A DNA stretch of 64,000 nucleotides from Xanthomonas cucurbitae (GTDB lineage Bacteria; Pseudomonadota; Gammaproteobacteria; Xanthomonadales; Xanthomonadaceae), in NCBI RefSeq assembly GCF_002939885.1, contig NZ_MDED01000004.1, positions 1 to 64,000 of the forward strand, given 5' to 3'. Position numbers and translations under genes: made by a program. Shown piece after piece: positions 8,307 to 16,790 of this stretch (position 1 is its first letter; every line of letters starts with the position of its first letter). The notes under the pieces were generated by a model. It saw only the letters and a list, made by a program, of their open reading frames with translations. It was not told the origin of the DNA and made no database searches.

Positions 8307-9695
8307 TCAGGCGCCGCGGTTGGCCGGACGGCCGTTGCCGCCACGCCCACCATCGCGCCGGCCGGCACCTGCGCCGGCATTGGCCTGGCGCTGGCCGTTG
8401 CCGCGCTGCCCACCCGGCTTCTTCGGGCCGGCATGCGCGTGCGCCTGGCGCGGTGCATCGCCATGCGGACGACGGGCATGGCTCTTGCGCGGTGCGCGGT
8501 CGCCACCCGGCTGTTCGGCACGGCCCGGCGCGCTATTGCCCCAGCGGATCGGGGTCTGCGGCTCGTAGCCCGGCACGTCGCGGATCTCCACGTCGCGGCC
8601 CAGCATGCGCACGATCTGGCGCAGCAGCTTGGCTTCGTCCTGCGCCACCAGCGAGATCGCCTCGCCGGTGGAGCCGTTACGGCCGGTGCGGCCGATGCGG
8701 TGCACGTAGTCTTCGGCCACCATCGGCAGGTCGTAGTTGATGACCTTGGGCAACTGGTCGATATCGATGCCGCGCGCGGCGATGTCGGTGGCCACCAGCA
8801 CGGTCACGCGGCCGGCCTTGAAGTCGCTCAGCGCACGCATGCGCTGGCCCTGGCTCTTGTTGCCGTGGATCGCTGCGGTCTTGATGCCGGACTTTTCCAG
8901 GAACAGCGCCAGCTTGTCGCTGCCGTGCTTGGTGCGCGCAAACACCAGGGTCTGCTCGCGGCTGTCCTGCGCCAGCAGGTGCAGCAGCAGGTCGCGCTTG
9001 CGCGCGCCATCGACCGGGTGCACGCGGTGGGTGATGCTCTCGGCCACGGTGTTGCTTGGGGTGACCTGGATCTGCATCGGGTTGCGCATGAACTCCAGCG
9101 CCAGCTGCTTGATGTTCTCTTCAAAGGTCGCCGAGAACAGCAGGGTCTGGCGGTTCTGCCGCGGCAGCTTGGTCAGGATGCGCTTGATCGACGGCAAAAA
9201 GCCCATGTCGAGCATGCGGTCGGCTTCGTCCAGGATCAGCACTTCGATGCCGGACAGGTCCACGCTGCGGCGCTCGATATGGTCGATCAGGCGGCCCGGG
9301 CAGGCGATCAGCAGGTCCACGCCACGACGCAGCGCATCGAGCTGGTTGCCCATGCCCACGCCGCCGTAGATCACCGCGCTGGGAATGCGCAGGTACTTGC
9401 TGTAGCCGCGCAGGCTGTCGTGCACCTGGGTGGCCAGCTCGCGGGTGGGGGTCAGGATCAGCGCGCGCGGCTTGCGCGGGCCATTGACCGGCTGCGGCGA
9501 GGTGCCCAGGTGCTGCAGCAGCGGCAGGCCGAACGCGGCGGTCTTGCCGGTGCCGGTCTGTGCGCCGGCCAGCAGGTCGTGACCTTCCAGCACCAGCGGA
9601 ATCGCCTGCTGCTGGATCGGGGTGGGGGTTTCATAGCCCTGCTCGGCCAACGCGCGCAGCAGGAAGGGCGCCAGGCCCAGGGATTCAAACGACAT
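8307..9695 (-). CDS. rhlE: DEAD-box ATP-dependent RNA helicase
   Basis: A 462-residue RNA helicase. The Q motif (PTPIQQQAIP), Walker A (AQTGTGKT), PTRELA, the DEAD box (LDEADRMLD), SAT (LFSATF), the motif V region (VATDIAARGIDI) and HRIGRTGR all appear in order. A basic glycine/arginine-rich tail follows (PRKSHARRPHG, QRGNGQRQ), as in RhlE, which acts in ribosome assembly and RNA turnover. The start at 9695 (MSFESLGLAPFLL) is the family start; the frame is open to 9971 but unrelated. No PHA or cold-shock element was recognised upstream. Confidence 0.93.
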   Translation of the reverse strand: MSFESLGLAPFLLRALAEQGYETPTPIQQQAIPLVLEGHDLLAGAQTGTGKTAAFGLPLLQHLGTSPQPVNGPRKPRALILTPTRELATQVHDSLRGYSKYLRIPSAVIYGGVGMGNQLDALRRGVDLLIACPGRLIDHIERRSVDLSGIEVLILDEADRMLDMGFLPSIKRILTKLPRQNRQTLLFSATFEENIKQLALEFMRNPMQIQVTPSNTVAESITHRVHPVDGARKRDLLLHLLAQDSREQTLVFARTKHGSDKLALFLEKSGIKTAAIHGNKSQGQRMRALSDFKAGRVTVLVATDIAARGIDIDQLPKVINYDLPMVAEDYVHRIGRTGRNGSTGEAISLVAQDEAKLLRQIVRMLGRDVEIRDVPGYEPQTPIRWGNSAPGRAEQPGGDRAPRKSHARRPHGDAPRQAHAHAGPKKPGGQRGNGQRQANAGAGAGRRDGGRGGNGRPANRGA

Positions 9696-10072
9696 CAGGA
9701 AGCTCCAAGTAAAGCGCTGCCACCAGGCCGGGCCCGGAGCGCAAACGCAGTGCAGATGCAAAAAGGTGAGGCTCGGAGCGTTCCCGTGAACCGCGCTGCG
9801 AGATGGTGGAACAACCCGATCAAGGAGCGATGGGTTTGTCGGCACCACGAAAGGCGTCGGGTGGGGCGGGCGAGCGGGTCGATCGATCCTGGCCTCGCCG
9901 GCGGTCCCAAAGGGAAACGGACGGCCGCATGCAGACCCGGCCAGTGTACGCGCGATTGGCGCGCTGCACAAAAGTTCCGTTTCGCGGTTGGGGTGCGAGT
10001 CAGTTGTTTCAGCTGTAACGGGTGTTGCAACAGGTCGTACAATCGGCTGATCCGCTACTGCACAGGAAGATC
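9696..10072. other. Divergent promoter region rhlE / FAH-family gene
   Basis: A 377-base spacer between outward-reading genes. Both strands have long open frames due to high GC, but neither resembles a protein. It includes a short palindrome TGTTGCAACA at about 10023-10032, upstream of the FAH-family gene, which could be an operator. This is inference only. Confidence 0.35.
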
Positions 10073-11062
10073 ATGAAGCTAGGTTCCCTGAAGGAAGGCG
10101 GCCGCGACGGCAGCCTGATCGTGGTCTCCCGCGACCTGGGCAAGGCCGTGCGTGCCACCGGCATCGCGCCCACCCTGCAGCGTGCGCTGGAAGACTGGAG
10201 CAACATCGCGCCGCGCCTGAATGCCCTGTCCAACGCGCTCGAAGACGGCAGTGCCGATGGCGTCTTCGACCTGGACCCGCAGGCGCTGGCCGCGCCGCTG
10301 CCGCGCGCCTACGAGTTCGTCGATGGCAGTGCCTATCTGCCGCATGTGGAGCGCGTGCGCCGCGCCCGCAATGCCGAGGTGCCGGAGAGCTTCTACACCG
10401 ACCCGCTGATGTACCAGGCCACCAGCGCCGGATTCTATGGCCCGCGCGATGCCATCAAGGTCGTCAGCGAAGACCACGGCATCGACCTGGAAGCCGAGCT
10501 GGTGGTCATCACCGACGATGTGCCGATGGGCGCCTCGACCGCGCAGGCGGCCGGGCATATCCAGCTGATCGGCCTGGTCAACGATGTCTCCCTGCGCAAC
10601 CTGATTCCGGCCGAGCTCGCCAAGGGCTTTGGCTTCGTGCAGTCCAAACCGCGCTCGGCCCTGTCGCCGGTGTTCGTCACCCCCGACGAGCTGGGCGATG
10701 CCTGGCGCGGCAACAAGGTGCATCTGCCGCTGGTGACGCATATCAACGGCGCCTGGTTCGGGGCGCCGGAGGCCGGCAACGACATGCAGTTCGACTTTGC
10801 CCAGCTGGTGGCGCATGCCGCCAAGACCCGGCCGTTGTCGGCCGGCACCATCGTCGGCTCGGGCACCATCGCCAATCAGGACACCACGCTGGGCGCCTCG
10901 TGTTTCGCCGAACAGCGCGTGGTGGAAACCTTGCGCGACGGCAAGCCGAGTACGCCGTTCATGTCCTTCGGCGACGAGGTGCGGATCGAGATGTTCGCCG
11001 CCGATGGCAGCAGCCTCTTCGGCGCGATCGAGCAGCGCATCGAACGGCAGCCGCTACCGTGA
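10073..11062 (+). CDS. Fumarylacetoacetate hydrolase family protein
   Basis: A 329-residue hydrolase of the FAH superfamily, which cleaves C-C bonds with a divalent metal. The metal-binding acidic motif is seen in GIDLEAELVVITDDVP and the catalytic region in GTIVGSGTIANQ; the C-terminal FGDEVRIEMFAADG is typical. It is followed by maiA with a 34-base spacer, so the pair fits the last two steps of tyrosine/homogentisate breakdown (maleylacetoacetate to fumarate plus acetoacetate). The start at 10073 is preceded by AGGAAG. Confidence 0.88.
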   Translation: MKLGSLKEGGRDGSLIVVSRDLGKAVRATGIAPTLQRALEDWSNIAPRLNALSNALEDGSADGVFDLDPQALAAPLPRAYEFVDGSAYLPHVERVRRARNAEVPESFYTDPLMYQATSAGFYGPRDAIKVVSEDHGIDLEAELVVITDDVPMGASTAQAAGHIQLIGLVNDVSLRNLIPAELAKGFGFVQSKPRSALSPVFVTPDELGDAWRGNKVHLPLVTHINGAWFGAPEAGNDMQFDFAQLVAHAAKTRPLSAGTIVGSGTIANQDTTLGASCFAEQRVVETLRDGKPSTPFMSFGDEVRIEMFAADGSSLFGAIEQRIERQPLP

Positions 11063-11096
11063 CGCGGGCGGCTGCGGCTGCGGGCGGCGGCCACCC

Positions 11097-11759
11097 ATGA
11101 ACACGGTCCTGGAGCTGTTTTCGTACTGGCGCTCCAGTGCGGCCTATCGCGTGCGCATCGGGCTGCAGTTGAAGGCGCTGGACCATGTCATCCACCCGGT
11201 GCATCTGGTGCGCGACGGCGGTGAGCAGCATGCGCCGGCCTATGCGCAGCTCAATCCGCAGGAGCTGGTGCCCACGCTACGCCATGGCAGCGTGGTGATC
11301 GCGCAGTCGCTGGCGATTCTGGAGTATCTGGAAGAGGCGTTCGCAGGCACCGCCGCGCTGCTGCCATCTGCGCCGGCCGAGCGCGCCCGCGTGCGCGCAT
11401 TGGCCCAACTCATCGCCTGCGACGTGCATCCGCTCAATAATCTGCGCGTCATGCAACTGCTGGAGCGCGAGTTCGCGCAGGACGCCGCGCAGCGCCTGCA
11501 CTGGACCCGGCACTGGATGCAGTGCGGGTTCGCCGCACTGGAAGCCCAGCTGGCGCGCGATGCGCACACCGGGCGCTTCTGCCATGGCGACACCCCGGGG
11601 CTGGCCGATTGCGTGTTGATTCCGCAGCTCTACAACGCGCACCGGTTCGATGTCGATCTGGCGCCGTACCCGACCTTGCAACGCATTGAGCAGGCTTGCC
11701 TGGCGTTGCCGGCGTTCGATGCGGCGCGGCCGGAACTGCAGGCTGACGCGGTGGCGTGA
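11097..11759 (+). CDS. maiA: Maleylacetoacetate isomerase (zeta-class glutathione S-transferase)
   Basis: A 220-residue protein with a thioredoxin-fold N-terminus carrying the zeta-class signature SYWRSSAAYRVRIGLQLK (active-site Ser-Ser) and the glutathione-binding QSLAILEYLEE. An all-helical C-terminal domain with ACDVHPLNNLRV follows. It isomerises maleylacetoacetate to fumarylacetoacetate, consistent with the FAH-family gene upstream. A longer frame exists from 10797 but overlaps the preceding gene. Confidence 0.93.
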   Translation: MNTVLELFSYWRSSAAYRVRIGLQLKALDHVIHPVHLVRDGGEQHAPAYAQLNPQELVPTLRHGSVVIAQSLAILEYLEEAFAGTAALLPSAPAERARVRALAQLIACDVHPLNNLRVMQLLEREFAQDAAQRLHWTRHWMQCGFAALEAQLARDAHTGRFCHGDTPGLADCVLIPQLYNAHRFDVDLAPYPTLQRIEQACLALPAFDAARPELQADAVA

Positions 11760-11773
11760 GAGCAGAGGTTGCG

Positions 11774-11944
11774 GCCCCTCATCCGCCCTTCGGGCACCTT
11801 CTCCCGTGGTACGGGAGAAGGGCAGTGCGCCACGCCTCTGATCTTCACTTCTCCCGTAAGTTGGGAAAATGCCAATGCGGCATGCCTCTGATCTTCCTTC
11901 TCCCGCTTGCGGGAGAAGGTGGCGCGCAGCGCCGGATGAGGGGC
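11774..11944. repeat. REP-like palindromic repeat element, three hairpin units
   Basis: The element is bounded by a perfect 12-bp inverted repeat (GCCCCTCATCCG at 11774 and CGGATGAGGGGC at 11933). Inside are three TTCTCCCG-type hairpins, the first and last perfect, the middle one degenerate. The last unit recurs inverted near 51898. It lies between the convergent maiA (+) and pilU (-). Confidence 0.85.
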
Positions 11945-12028
11945 GCTTGTCCCACAGGTCCGCCCTGGACCATCAACAGCCAGTGACCCCAAGCGCCGCA
12001 AGATCACCGATCTTCGCCGCCAAACCGA

Positions 12029-13162
12029 TCAGATGAACCCGTGACTGATCTTCGGGGCCGATGCCGCCTCGTAGTCGGCATAGGGGTCGTGTTCGCCGGA
12101 GCCGCCTTCGGACAGGCGGAACTTCAGCGCCAGGCCATCGCGCGAATCGGCCGCGCGCAGCGCTTCCTCCTGCTCGATCTCGCCCGACTTGACCATCCGG
12201 AACAGGCACTGGTCGAAGGTCTGCATGCCTTCTTCCAGCGACTCTTCCATCGCCGCCTTGACCTCGTGCACCTGGCCGCGGCGTAGCAGGTCGCGGATCA
12301 TCGGCGTGTTGAGCAGCACCTCGGTCGCCGGCCGGCGACGTCCATCCGTGCCCTTGACCAGGCGCTGCGACACCACCGCGCGCAGGTTCAGCGCCAGGTT
12401 CATCAGCACGTTCTTGTGCGCACTTTCCGGGAAGAAGTTGAGGATGCGCTCGATGGTCTGGTCGGCATTGTTGGAGTGCAGCGTGGCCAGGCACAGGTGG
12501 CCGGTCTCGGCGAACGCAATGGCCGCCTCCATGGTCTCGGCATCCAGGATCTCGCCGATCAGGATCACGTCCGGCGCCTCGCGCATCGCGTTCTTCAGCG
12601 CGCTCTGGAAGGCATGCGTGTCCAGCCCCACCTCGCGCTGATTCACGATCGACAGCTTGTGCTTGTGCAGGTATTCGATAGGGTCCTCGATGGTGAGGAT
12701 GTGCCCGGTGGTGGTGCTGTTGCGGTGGTCGATCATCGAAGCCAGCGAGGTGGACTTGCCCGACCCGGTCGAACCCACCACCAGCACCAGCCCGCGCGGG
12801 GTCATGATGACGTCCTTGAGCACCTGCGGCAGGTTGAGCTCCGCGATGCTCGGGATCCGGCTGCGGATGGCACGGATCACCATGCCCACCTCGCCGCGTT
12901 GCTTGAACACGTTCACGCGGAAGCGGCCGGCATCGGGCAGGGCGATGGCCATGTTGAGTTCCAGCTCGCGCTCGAACTGCGGCACCTGGCCTTCGTCCAT
13001 CAATGAGTAAGCGATTTTCTTGACCATCCCCGGCGGCAACCCGGTATTGCCGAGCGGGTAGAGCTTGCCTTCGATCTTGATGTACACCGGCGCGCCGGTG
13101 GTCAAGAACATGTCCGAGGCATTCTTCTCGGTCATCAGCTTCAGGAAGTAGCCGATATCCAT
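12029..13162 (-). CDS. pilU: Type IV pilus retraction ATPase PilU
   Basis: A 377-residue secretion-type hexameric ATPase. The N-terminal PAS-like domain includes MTEKNASDMFLTTGAP. Walker A GSTGSGKST is at residues 130-138, the Asp box includes LTIEDPIEYLHKHK, Walker B includes DVILIGEILDAETM, and the His box is LATLHSNNADQTIERI. The segment after the AIRSRIPS motif and the acidic C-terminal extension (SGEHDPYADYEAAS) favour PilU over PilT. pilT is not adjacent: the next gene upstream is divergent. The ATG at 13162 follows a TTG six bases earlier. Confidence 0.93.
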   Translation of the reverse strand: MDIGYFLKLMTEKNASDMFLTTGAPVYIKIEGKLYPLGNTGLPPGMVKKIAYSLMDEGQVPQFERELELNMAIALPDAGRFRVNVFKQRGEVGMVIRAIRSRIPSIAELNLPQVLKDVIMTPRGLVLVVGSTGSGKSTSLASMIDHRNSTTTGHILTIEDPIEYLHKHKLSIVNQREVGLDTHAFQSALKNAMREAPDVILIGEILDAETMEAAIAFAETGHLCLATLHSNNADQTIERILNFFPESAHKNVLMNLALNLRAVVSQRLVKGTDGRRRPATEVLLNTPMIRDLLRRGQVHEVKAAMEESLEEGMQTFDQCLFRMVKSGEIEQEEALRAADSRDGLALKFRLSEGGSGEHDPYADYEAASAPKISHGFI

Positions 13163-13260
13163 GCGCAATGGTTCCCCAACAAACAGCAGCGTCTCGTTGC
13201 AAGTCCGCTGCTGGCTTCCGACAATAGCCGTGCTCGAGACTTCTCGCTACGGCTCCCCTA

Positions 13261-13644
13261 ATGACGGCTAGCTTCGCATACTTGCGGCGATCCCTGTACG
13301 GCATCGCCTGTTTCATGGTTCTTTCCTCTCCGGTCGCCGCCCAGGTGGCTCCGGAGCTCACCGCCGCCGAACAGGCCGTGCAGCGCGCCACCCAGGCCGA
13401 TGCCGACCAATACGCCCCGGATCTGGTCACCCTGGCCCGCCAGGAACTGATGCAGGCCCAGCAAGCACAACTGGACAAGCGCCAGCGCAAGCAGGTGCCG
13501 CAGATCGCCTTGCGTGCCGCCGCCGACGCCGATCTGGCCAAGGCCCGCAGCGAGGAAGCGGTGGTCAGCGCCCAGCTGGAGCAACGCCGCAAGGAAGTGG
13601 CGCAGCTGCAGAACACCCTCAACACCGGGGAGGGCGCCCGATGA
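13261..13644 (+). CDS. DUF4398-type envelope protein
   Basis: A 127-residue protein with an N-terminal signal segment (IACFMVLSSPVAAQVAP) predicted to be cleaved after AQ or AA. The rest is a helical alanine/glutamine-rich domain (LTAAEQAVQRATQADADQYAPDLVTLARQELMQAQQAQ) typical of DUF4398, a periplasmic or outer-membrane helix hairpin. It overlaps the next gene by four bases (ATGA), indicating a joint operon and probably a joint envelope role. The exact function is unknown. Confidence 0.75.
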   Translation: MTASFAYLRRSLYGIACFMVLSSPVAAQVAPELTAAEQAVQRATQADADQYAPDLVTLARQELMQAQQAQLDKRQRKQVPQIALRAAADADLAKARSEEAVVSAQLEQRRKEVAQLQNTLNTGEGAR

Positions 13645-14531
13645 ACCTGCGTCCCTTGCTGTACCTGGGTGTGTTGAGCCTGGCGACGCTGCCGCCGCTG
13701 GCCGTTGCGGCCAAGGACGACCCGCAGGCCGATGCGCTGAACCGGCGCCTGGCCGTGCTGCAGAGCGATCCGCAGACCGGCGACCTGGCCCGCTACGAGC
13801 GCCTGCAGGCGCAGCAGACCGTGGCCGCGCTGGCCGAGGCCAAGCGCCGCGACCGCGACGAACTGCTGTTCCTGGCCGACCGTCGGGTCGAGATCGCTGA
13901 ATTGACCGCGCGTACCGCGCTGGCCCGGCGCGAGCTGGACCGGCTGGAAGGCACCCGCAACGATCTGCTGATCGAAGCCAGCCGCCGCGACGCGGCGCGA
14001 GCGCGTCAGGAGGCCGAGCGCCTGCGCGTGCAGGCGCAGATCCAGACCGAAGAGGCCGAGCGCATGCGCCAGGCGGCCGAGCAGGAGACCCTGGCCCGCC
14101 AGGATGCCGAGCTGGCCTTGACCAGCGTGGCCGGCAAACAGACCGCCAAGCTCAACGCCGCCCAGCAGAAGGCCGTGCAGCTGGCGCACGAGGAGGCCGA
14201 ACTGGTGGCCGGCGCCAAGTTGCCGCCCGCCAGGTTCGACAGCCGTGGCGAGGTGTTCTCGCTGGGCAGTGGTTCCTTCGGCGGCAAGGCGGCCTTGTCC
14301 GGCGATGCGGCCGGGCAGGTCAAGGCCCTGGCCGAATACCTGAACATCGGCAAGAAGGGCCGGGTCAGCATCGTCGGCTTCGATAGCGATGCGGCCACGG
14401 CCAAGAAGCGTGCCGAAGCGCTGCGCGATGCCTTGGTGGCTGCCGGCGTGGCAACCGCACGGTTGCAGGTCAGCGGGAGCAAGGGGGCTGCCAGCAAGAC
14501 CCGCGCCGCCGAGGTCGTTGTCGCACCCTGA
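13641..14531 (+). CDS. Coiled-coil OmpA-like envelope protein
   Basis: A 296-residue protein with a signal peptide (LLYLGVLSLATLPPLAVAAKDD). A long charged helical region follows (about 35-190, heptads rich in A, E, R, Q). The C-terminus resembles an OmpA/MotB-like peptidoglycan-binding fold (LAEYLNIGKKGRVSIVGFDSDA ... KKRAEALRDALVAAGV). The classical OmpA NxxLSxxRA motif is only partly present, so binding is uncertain. It is translationally coupled to the DUF4398 gene. It may link the outer membrane and cell wall. Confidence 0.65.
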   Translation: MNLRPLLYLGVLSLATLPPLAVAAKDDPQADALNRRLAVLQSDPQTGDLARYERLQAQQTVAALAEAKRRDRDELLFLADRRVEIAELTARTALARRELDRLEGTRNDLLIEASRRDAARARQEAERLRVQAQIQTEEAERMRQAAEQETLARQDAELALTSVAGKQTAKLNAAQQKAVQLAHEEAELVAGAKLPPARFDSRGEVFSLGSGSFGGKAALSGDAAGQVKALAEYLNIGKKGRVSIVGFDSDAATAKKRAEALRDALVAAGVATARLQVSGSKGAASKTRAAEVVVAP

Positions 14532-14634
14532 TGCCAAGTGGTTGGAAGTTAAGGCCTTTTAACCCGGGCATGACGGCCGGTTGAACCGCGGTCGCCGAAT
14601 CGGCCGAGGAATGCCAAAAGCGGTCGTTCCGGTC

Positions 14635-14663
14635 TTGAACCGCTCCCGCGACCGGGGTAGGGT
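14635..14663 (+). promoter_or_regulatory. Candidate promoter upstream of leader/sRNA
   Basis: TTGAAC at 14635-14640 and TAGGGT at 14658-14663 are separated by 17 bases, the expected sigma-70 spacing. Transcription would begin near 14670 and reach the strong hairpin terminator at 14818. The -10 box is weak, so this is tentative. Confidence 0.3.
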
Positions 14664-14669
14664 CGTATC

Positions 14670-14854
14670 CCCGGGCAGCAACTCCGCCGCCCGGGCAGTA
14701 CGGAGGGCCGGGCCAGTGACGCAGAGGCACGCAACGACGCAGATGGGTGAAATGGCTGGTGGTGGTTTCGCCCGTGTGTCGGCCTTTGCACTGCGTCGGT
14801 CTTCCATTCCCAAGTGGCGCCCCGTGCCGTTGTCGGCCGGGGCGTTCTTGTTTT
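14670..14854 (+). ncRNA. Candidate small RNA or leader RNA ahead of ydcH-like gene
   Basis: The 342-base gap between two + genes has no convincing protein. It contains a candidate promoter and ends in an excellent intrinsic terminator 20 bases before a GGAGG site. The transcript would be about 185 nt. It could be a free small RNA or an attenuated 5' leader of the next gene. A short open frame (about 38 codons from 14742) runs through the hairpin and ends right after it, so a leader peptide is also possible. Confidence 0.35.
14818..14854 (+). terminator. Strong intrinsic terminator upstream of ydcH-like gene
   Basis: A 7-bp stem CGCCCCG/CGGGGCG stacks on GCCG/CGGC with a TTGT loop (one bulged T), giving 11 pairs, followed by TTCTTGTTTT. 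It lies inside the leader of the downstream gene, so some read-through or antitermination would be needed if that gene has no closer promoter. Confidence 0.8.
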
Positions 14855-14873
14855 AAGTGAAGGAGGTAACGCC

Positions 14874-15092
14874 ATGTTCGAAGGGCAGCCGCAGACCGAA
14901 ATCGATGCATTGATGAAGTCCGATCCCACGTTCAAGCAGCTCTACCAACGCCACAAGCTATTGAACAAGAAATGCATGGATGCCGAACTCGGGGTGCTCC
15001 CGATCGACGACGTCACCTTGGGCCAGATGAAACGCGAGAAGTTGCAGGCCAAAGAAAAGCTCACCCGGATGTACGACCAGCTGACCCACTGA
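14874..15092 (+). CDS. YdcH/DUF465 family small protein
   Basis: A 72-residue, mostly helical and charged protein of the DUF465/YdcH family, recognisable by FKQLYQRHKLLNKKCMDAE and LKREKLQAKEKL-like helices that form a short hairpin. The family is widespread in proteobacteria, with no established function. The start is preceded by a near-perfect AAGGAGG at 6-8 bases, suggesting high translation. It is monocistronic, bracketed by two terminators. Confidence 0.85.
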   Translation: MFEGQPQTEIDALMKSDPTFKQLYQRHKLLNKKCMDAELGVLPIDDVTLGQMKREKLQAKEKLTRMYDQLTH

Positions 15093-15124
15093 TCCTTCCC
15101 CACCGTTAGAACAGGTTCACCGTC

Positions 15125-15172
15125 GCGGGCGGTGGCGGCCTCCTCGTCGGCTTGCCACCGCCCGCGTCTTTT
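15125..15172 (+). terminator. Rho-independent terminator of ydcH-like gene
   Basis: A 12-bp perfect stem GCGGGCGGTGGC/GCCACCGCCCGC with a 17-nt loop, followed by GTCTTTTA. Confidence 0.85.
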
Positions 15173-15329
15173 ATGTGCGAGGCCGGGACGCCAGCGTGGC
15201 GGGCTGTGCGCCATGGTCGAGCCCGTTCGTTCAGGTCGGACCGGGGTGCTTTGTGTCTGAATGAGCATTCCCCGCCGGTTCGTCGGATAATGATCGACCT
15301 AGCCCATGCGGCGCAGCGACGATATCCCG

Positions 15330-16700
15330 ATGGCGATGTATTCCTCCGTACTCGAACTGATTGGCAACACGCCGATCGTCAAGGCCCAGCGCCTGGACAC
15401 CGGCGTCTGCGAACTGTTCCTCAAGCTGGAGGCGAACAATCCCGGCGGATCGATCAAGGACCGTATCGGCCTGTCGATGATCGAAGCGGCCGAACGGCGC
15501 GGCGACCTCGAGCCCGGTGCCACCCTGGTGGAGGGCACTGCCGGCAATACCGGCCTGGGCCTGGCACTGGTGGCGCAGCAGAAGGGCTACCGGTTGATCC
15601 TGGTGGTGCCGGACAAGATGAGCCGCGAGAAGATCTTCAATCTCAAGGCCATGGGCGCGCAGGTGGTGCTGACCCGTTCGGATGTGGCCAAGGGCCACCC
15701 GGAGTACTACCAGGACCTGGCCGCCAGGATTGCCGCCGAGACCCCGGGGGCCTACTTCATCAACCAGTTCGGCAACCCGGACAACCCGGCCGCGCACGAA
15801 TTCGGCACCGGCCCGGAGATCCTGGCGCAGATGGACGGTCAGCTGGATGCGATCGTGTTCGGTTGCGGCAGCTCCGGCACCATGACCGGCCTGTCGCGCG
15901 CCTTCGCCAGCGCCTCGCCGCACACCGAACTGGTGCTGGCCGACCCGGTCGGCTCGATCCTCACCCAGTACATCGAAGAGGGCACGGTCAGCGAAAAGTC
16001 CGGCAGCTGGCTGGTCGAAGGCATCGGCGAGGATTTCCTGCCGGACATCTCCGACTTCTCCCGGGTCAAGAAGGCCTATTCGATCAGCGACGCGGAGAGC
16101 TTCCACATCGCGCGCGAGCTGCTGGCCAAGGAGGGCATCCTCGGCGGCTCGTCCACCGGCACCTTGCTGGCTGCCGCGCTGAAGTACTGCCGCGAGCAGA
16201 CCACGCCCAAGCGCGTGCTGGTGTTCGTCTGCGATACCGGCAACAAGTACCTGTCCAAGATGTACAACGACTACTGGATGCTGGACAACGGCTTCCTGGA
16301 GCGCCCGCAGCACGGCGACCTGCGCGACCTGATCCTGCGCCCGTACAACAAGCGCGACACCGTGGTGGTTGGCCCGAAGGACCTGCTGACCACCGCCTAC
16401 CAGCGCATGAAGCTGTACGACGTCTCCCAGTTGCCGGTGATCGATGACGGCGAGCTGGTCGGCATCGTCGACGAAAGCGACGTGCTGCTGCATGTGTATG
16501 GCGATGAGGCGCGCTTTCGCGATCCCATCTCTACCGCCATGGTCAGCAAGCTCGATCGCCTGGACGTGGCTTCGCCGATCGAGGCGCTGCTGCCGGTGTT
16601 CGACCGCGGCCAGGTCGCCATCGTCATGGACGGCAAGCAGTTCCTTGGCCTGATTACCCGCATCGACCTGCTCAACTACCTGCGTCGCCGCGTGCAGTGA
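15330..16700 (+). CDS. Cystathionine beta-synthase
   Basis: A PLP fold-type II enzyme of 456 residues that condenses serine or an activated serine with homocysteine. The PLP lysine is in NNPGGSIKDR, the phosphate-binding loop in EGTAGNTGLGLAL, and the second glycine loop in GCGSSGTMTG. Two CBS domains at the C-terminus (about 340-455) include VSQLPVIDDGELVGIVDESD. This CBS-domain architecture identifies a beta-synthase rather than CysK. An alternative ATG at 15306 would add eight residues; neither has a clear Shine-Dalgarno. It precedes metB by 90 bases, which include a 10-bp GC hairpin (16712-16738). Confidence 0.9.
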   Translation: MAMYSSVLELIGNTPIVKAQRLDTGVCELFLKLEANNPGGSIKDRIGLSMIEAAERRGDLEPGATLVEGTAGNTGLGLALVAQQKGYRLILVVPDKMSREKIFNLKAMGAQVVLTRSDVAKGHPEYYQDLAARIAAETPGAYFINQFGNPDNPAAHEFGTGPEILAQMDGQLDAIVFGCGSSGTMTGLSRAFASASPHTELVLADPVGSILTQYIEEGTVSEKSGSWLVEGIGEDFLPDISDFSRVKKAYSISDAESFHIARELLAKEGILGGSSTGTLLAAALKYCREQTTPKRVLVFVCDTGNKYLSKMYNDYWMLDNGFLERPQHGDLRDLILRPYNKRDTVVVGPKDLLTTAYQRMKLYDVSQLPVIDDGELVGIVDESDVLLHVYGDEARFRDPISTAMVSKLDRLDVASPIEALLPVFDRGQVAIVMDGKQFLGLITRIDLLNYLRRRVQ

Positions 16701-16790
16701 CGCCCTGCACAGCCGCGCGCCGCGTCGAGGCGCGCGGCGCGGGCCGTTCAGACCTGCTTGTTACAATTGCGCACTTTTTTGGGAACCTCC

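Noticed and set aside
8283-10076. Plus-strand open frame of 597 codons opposite rhlE
   Set aside because: A high-GC antisense shadow of rhlE; the protein is H/A/R/Q-rich with no domain pattern.
11973-14537. Minus-strand open frame of 854 codons
   Set aside because: It crosses pilU and two opposite-strand genes in the wrong frame; no motif of its own.
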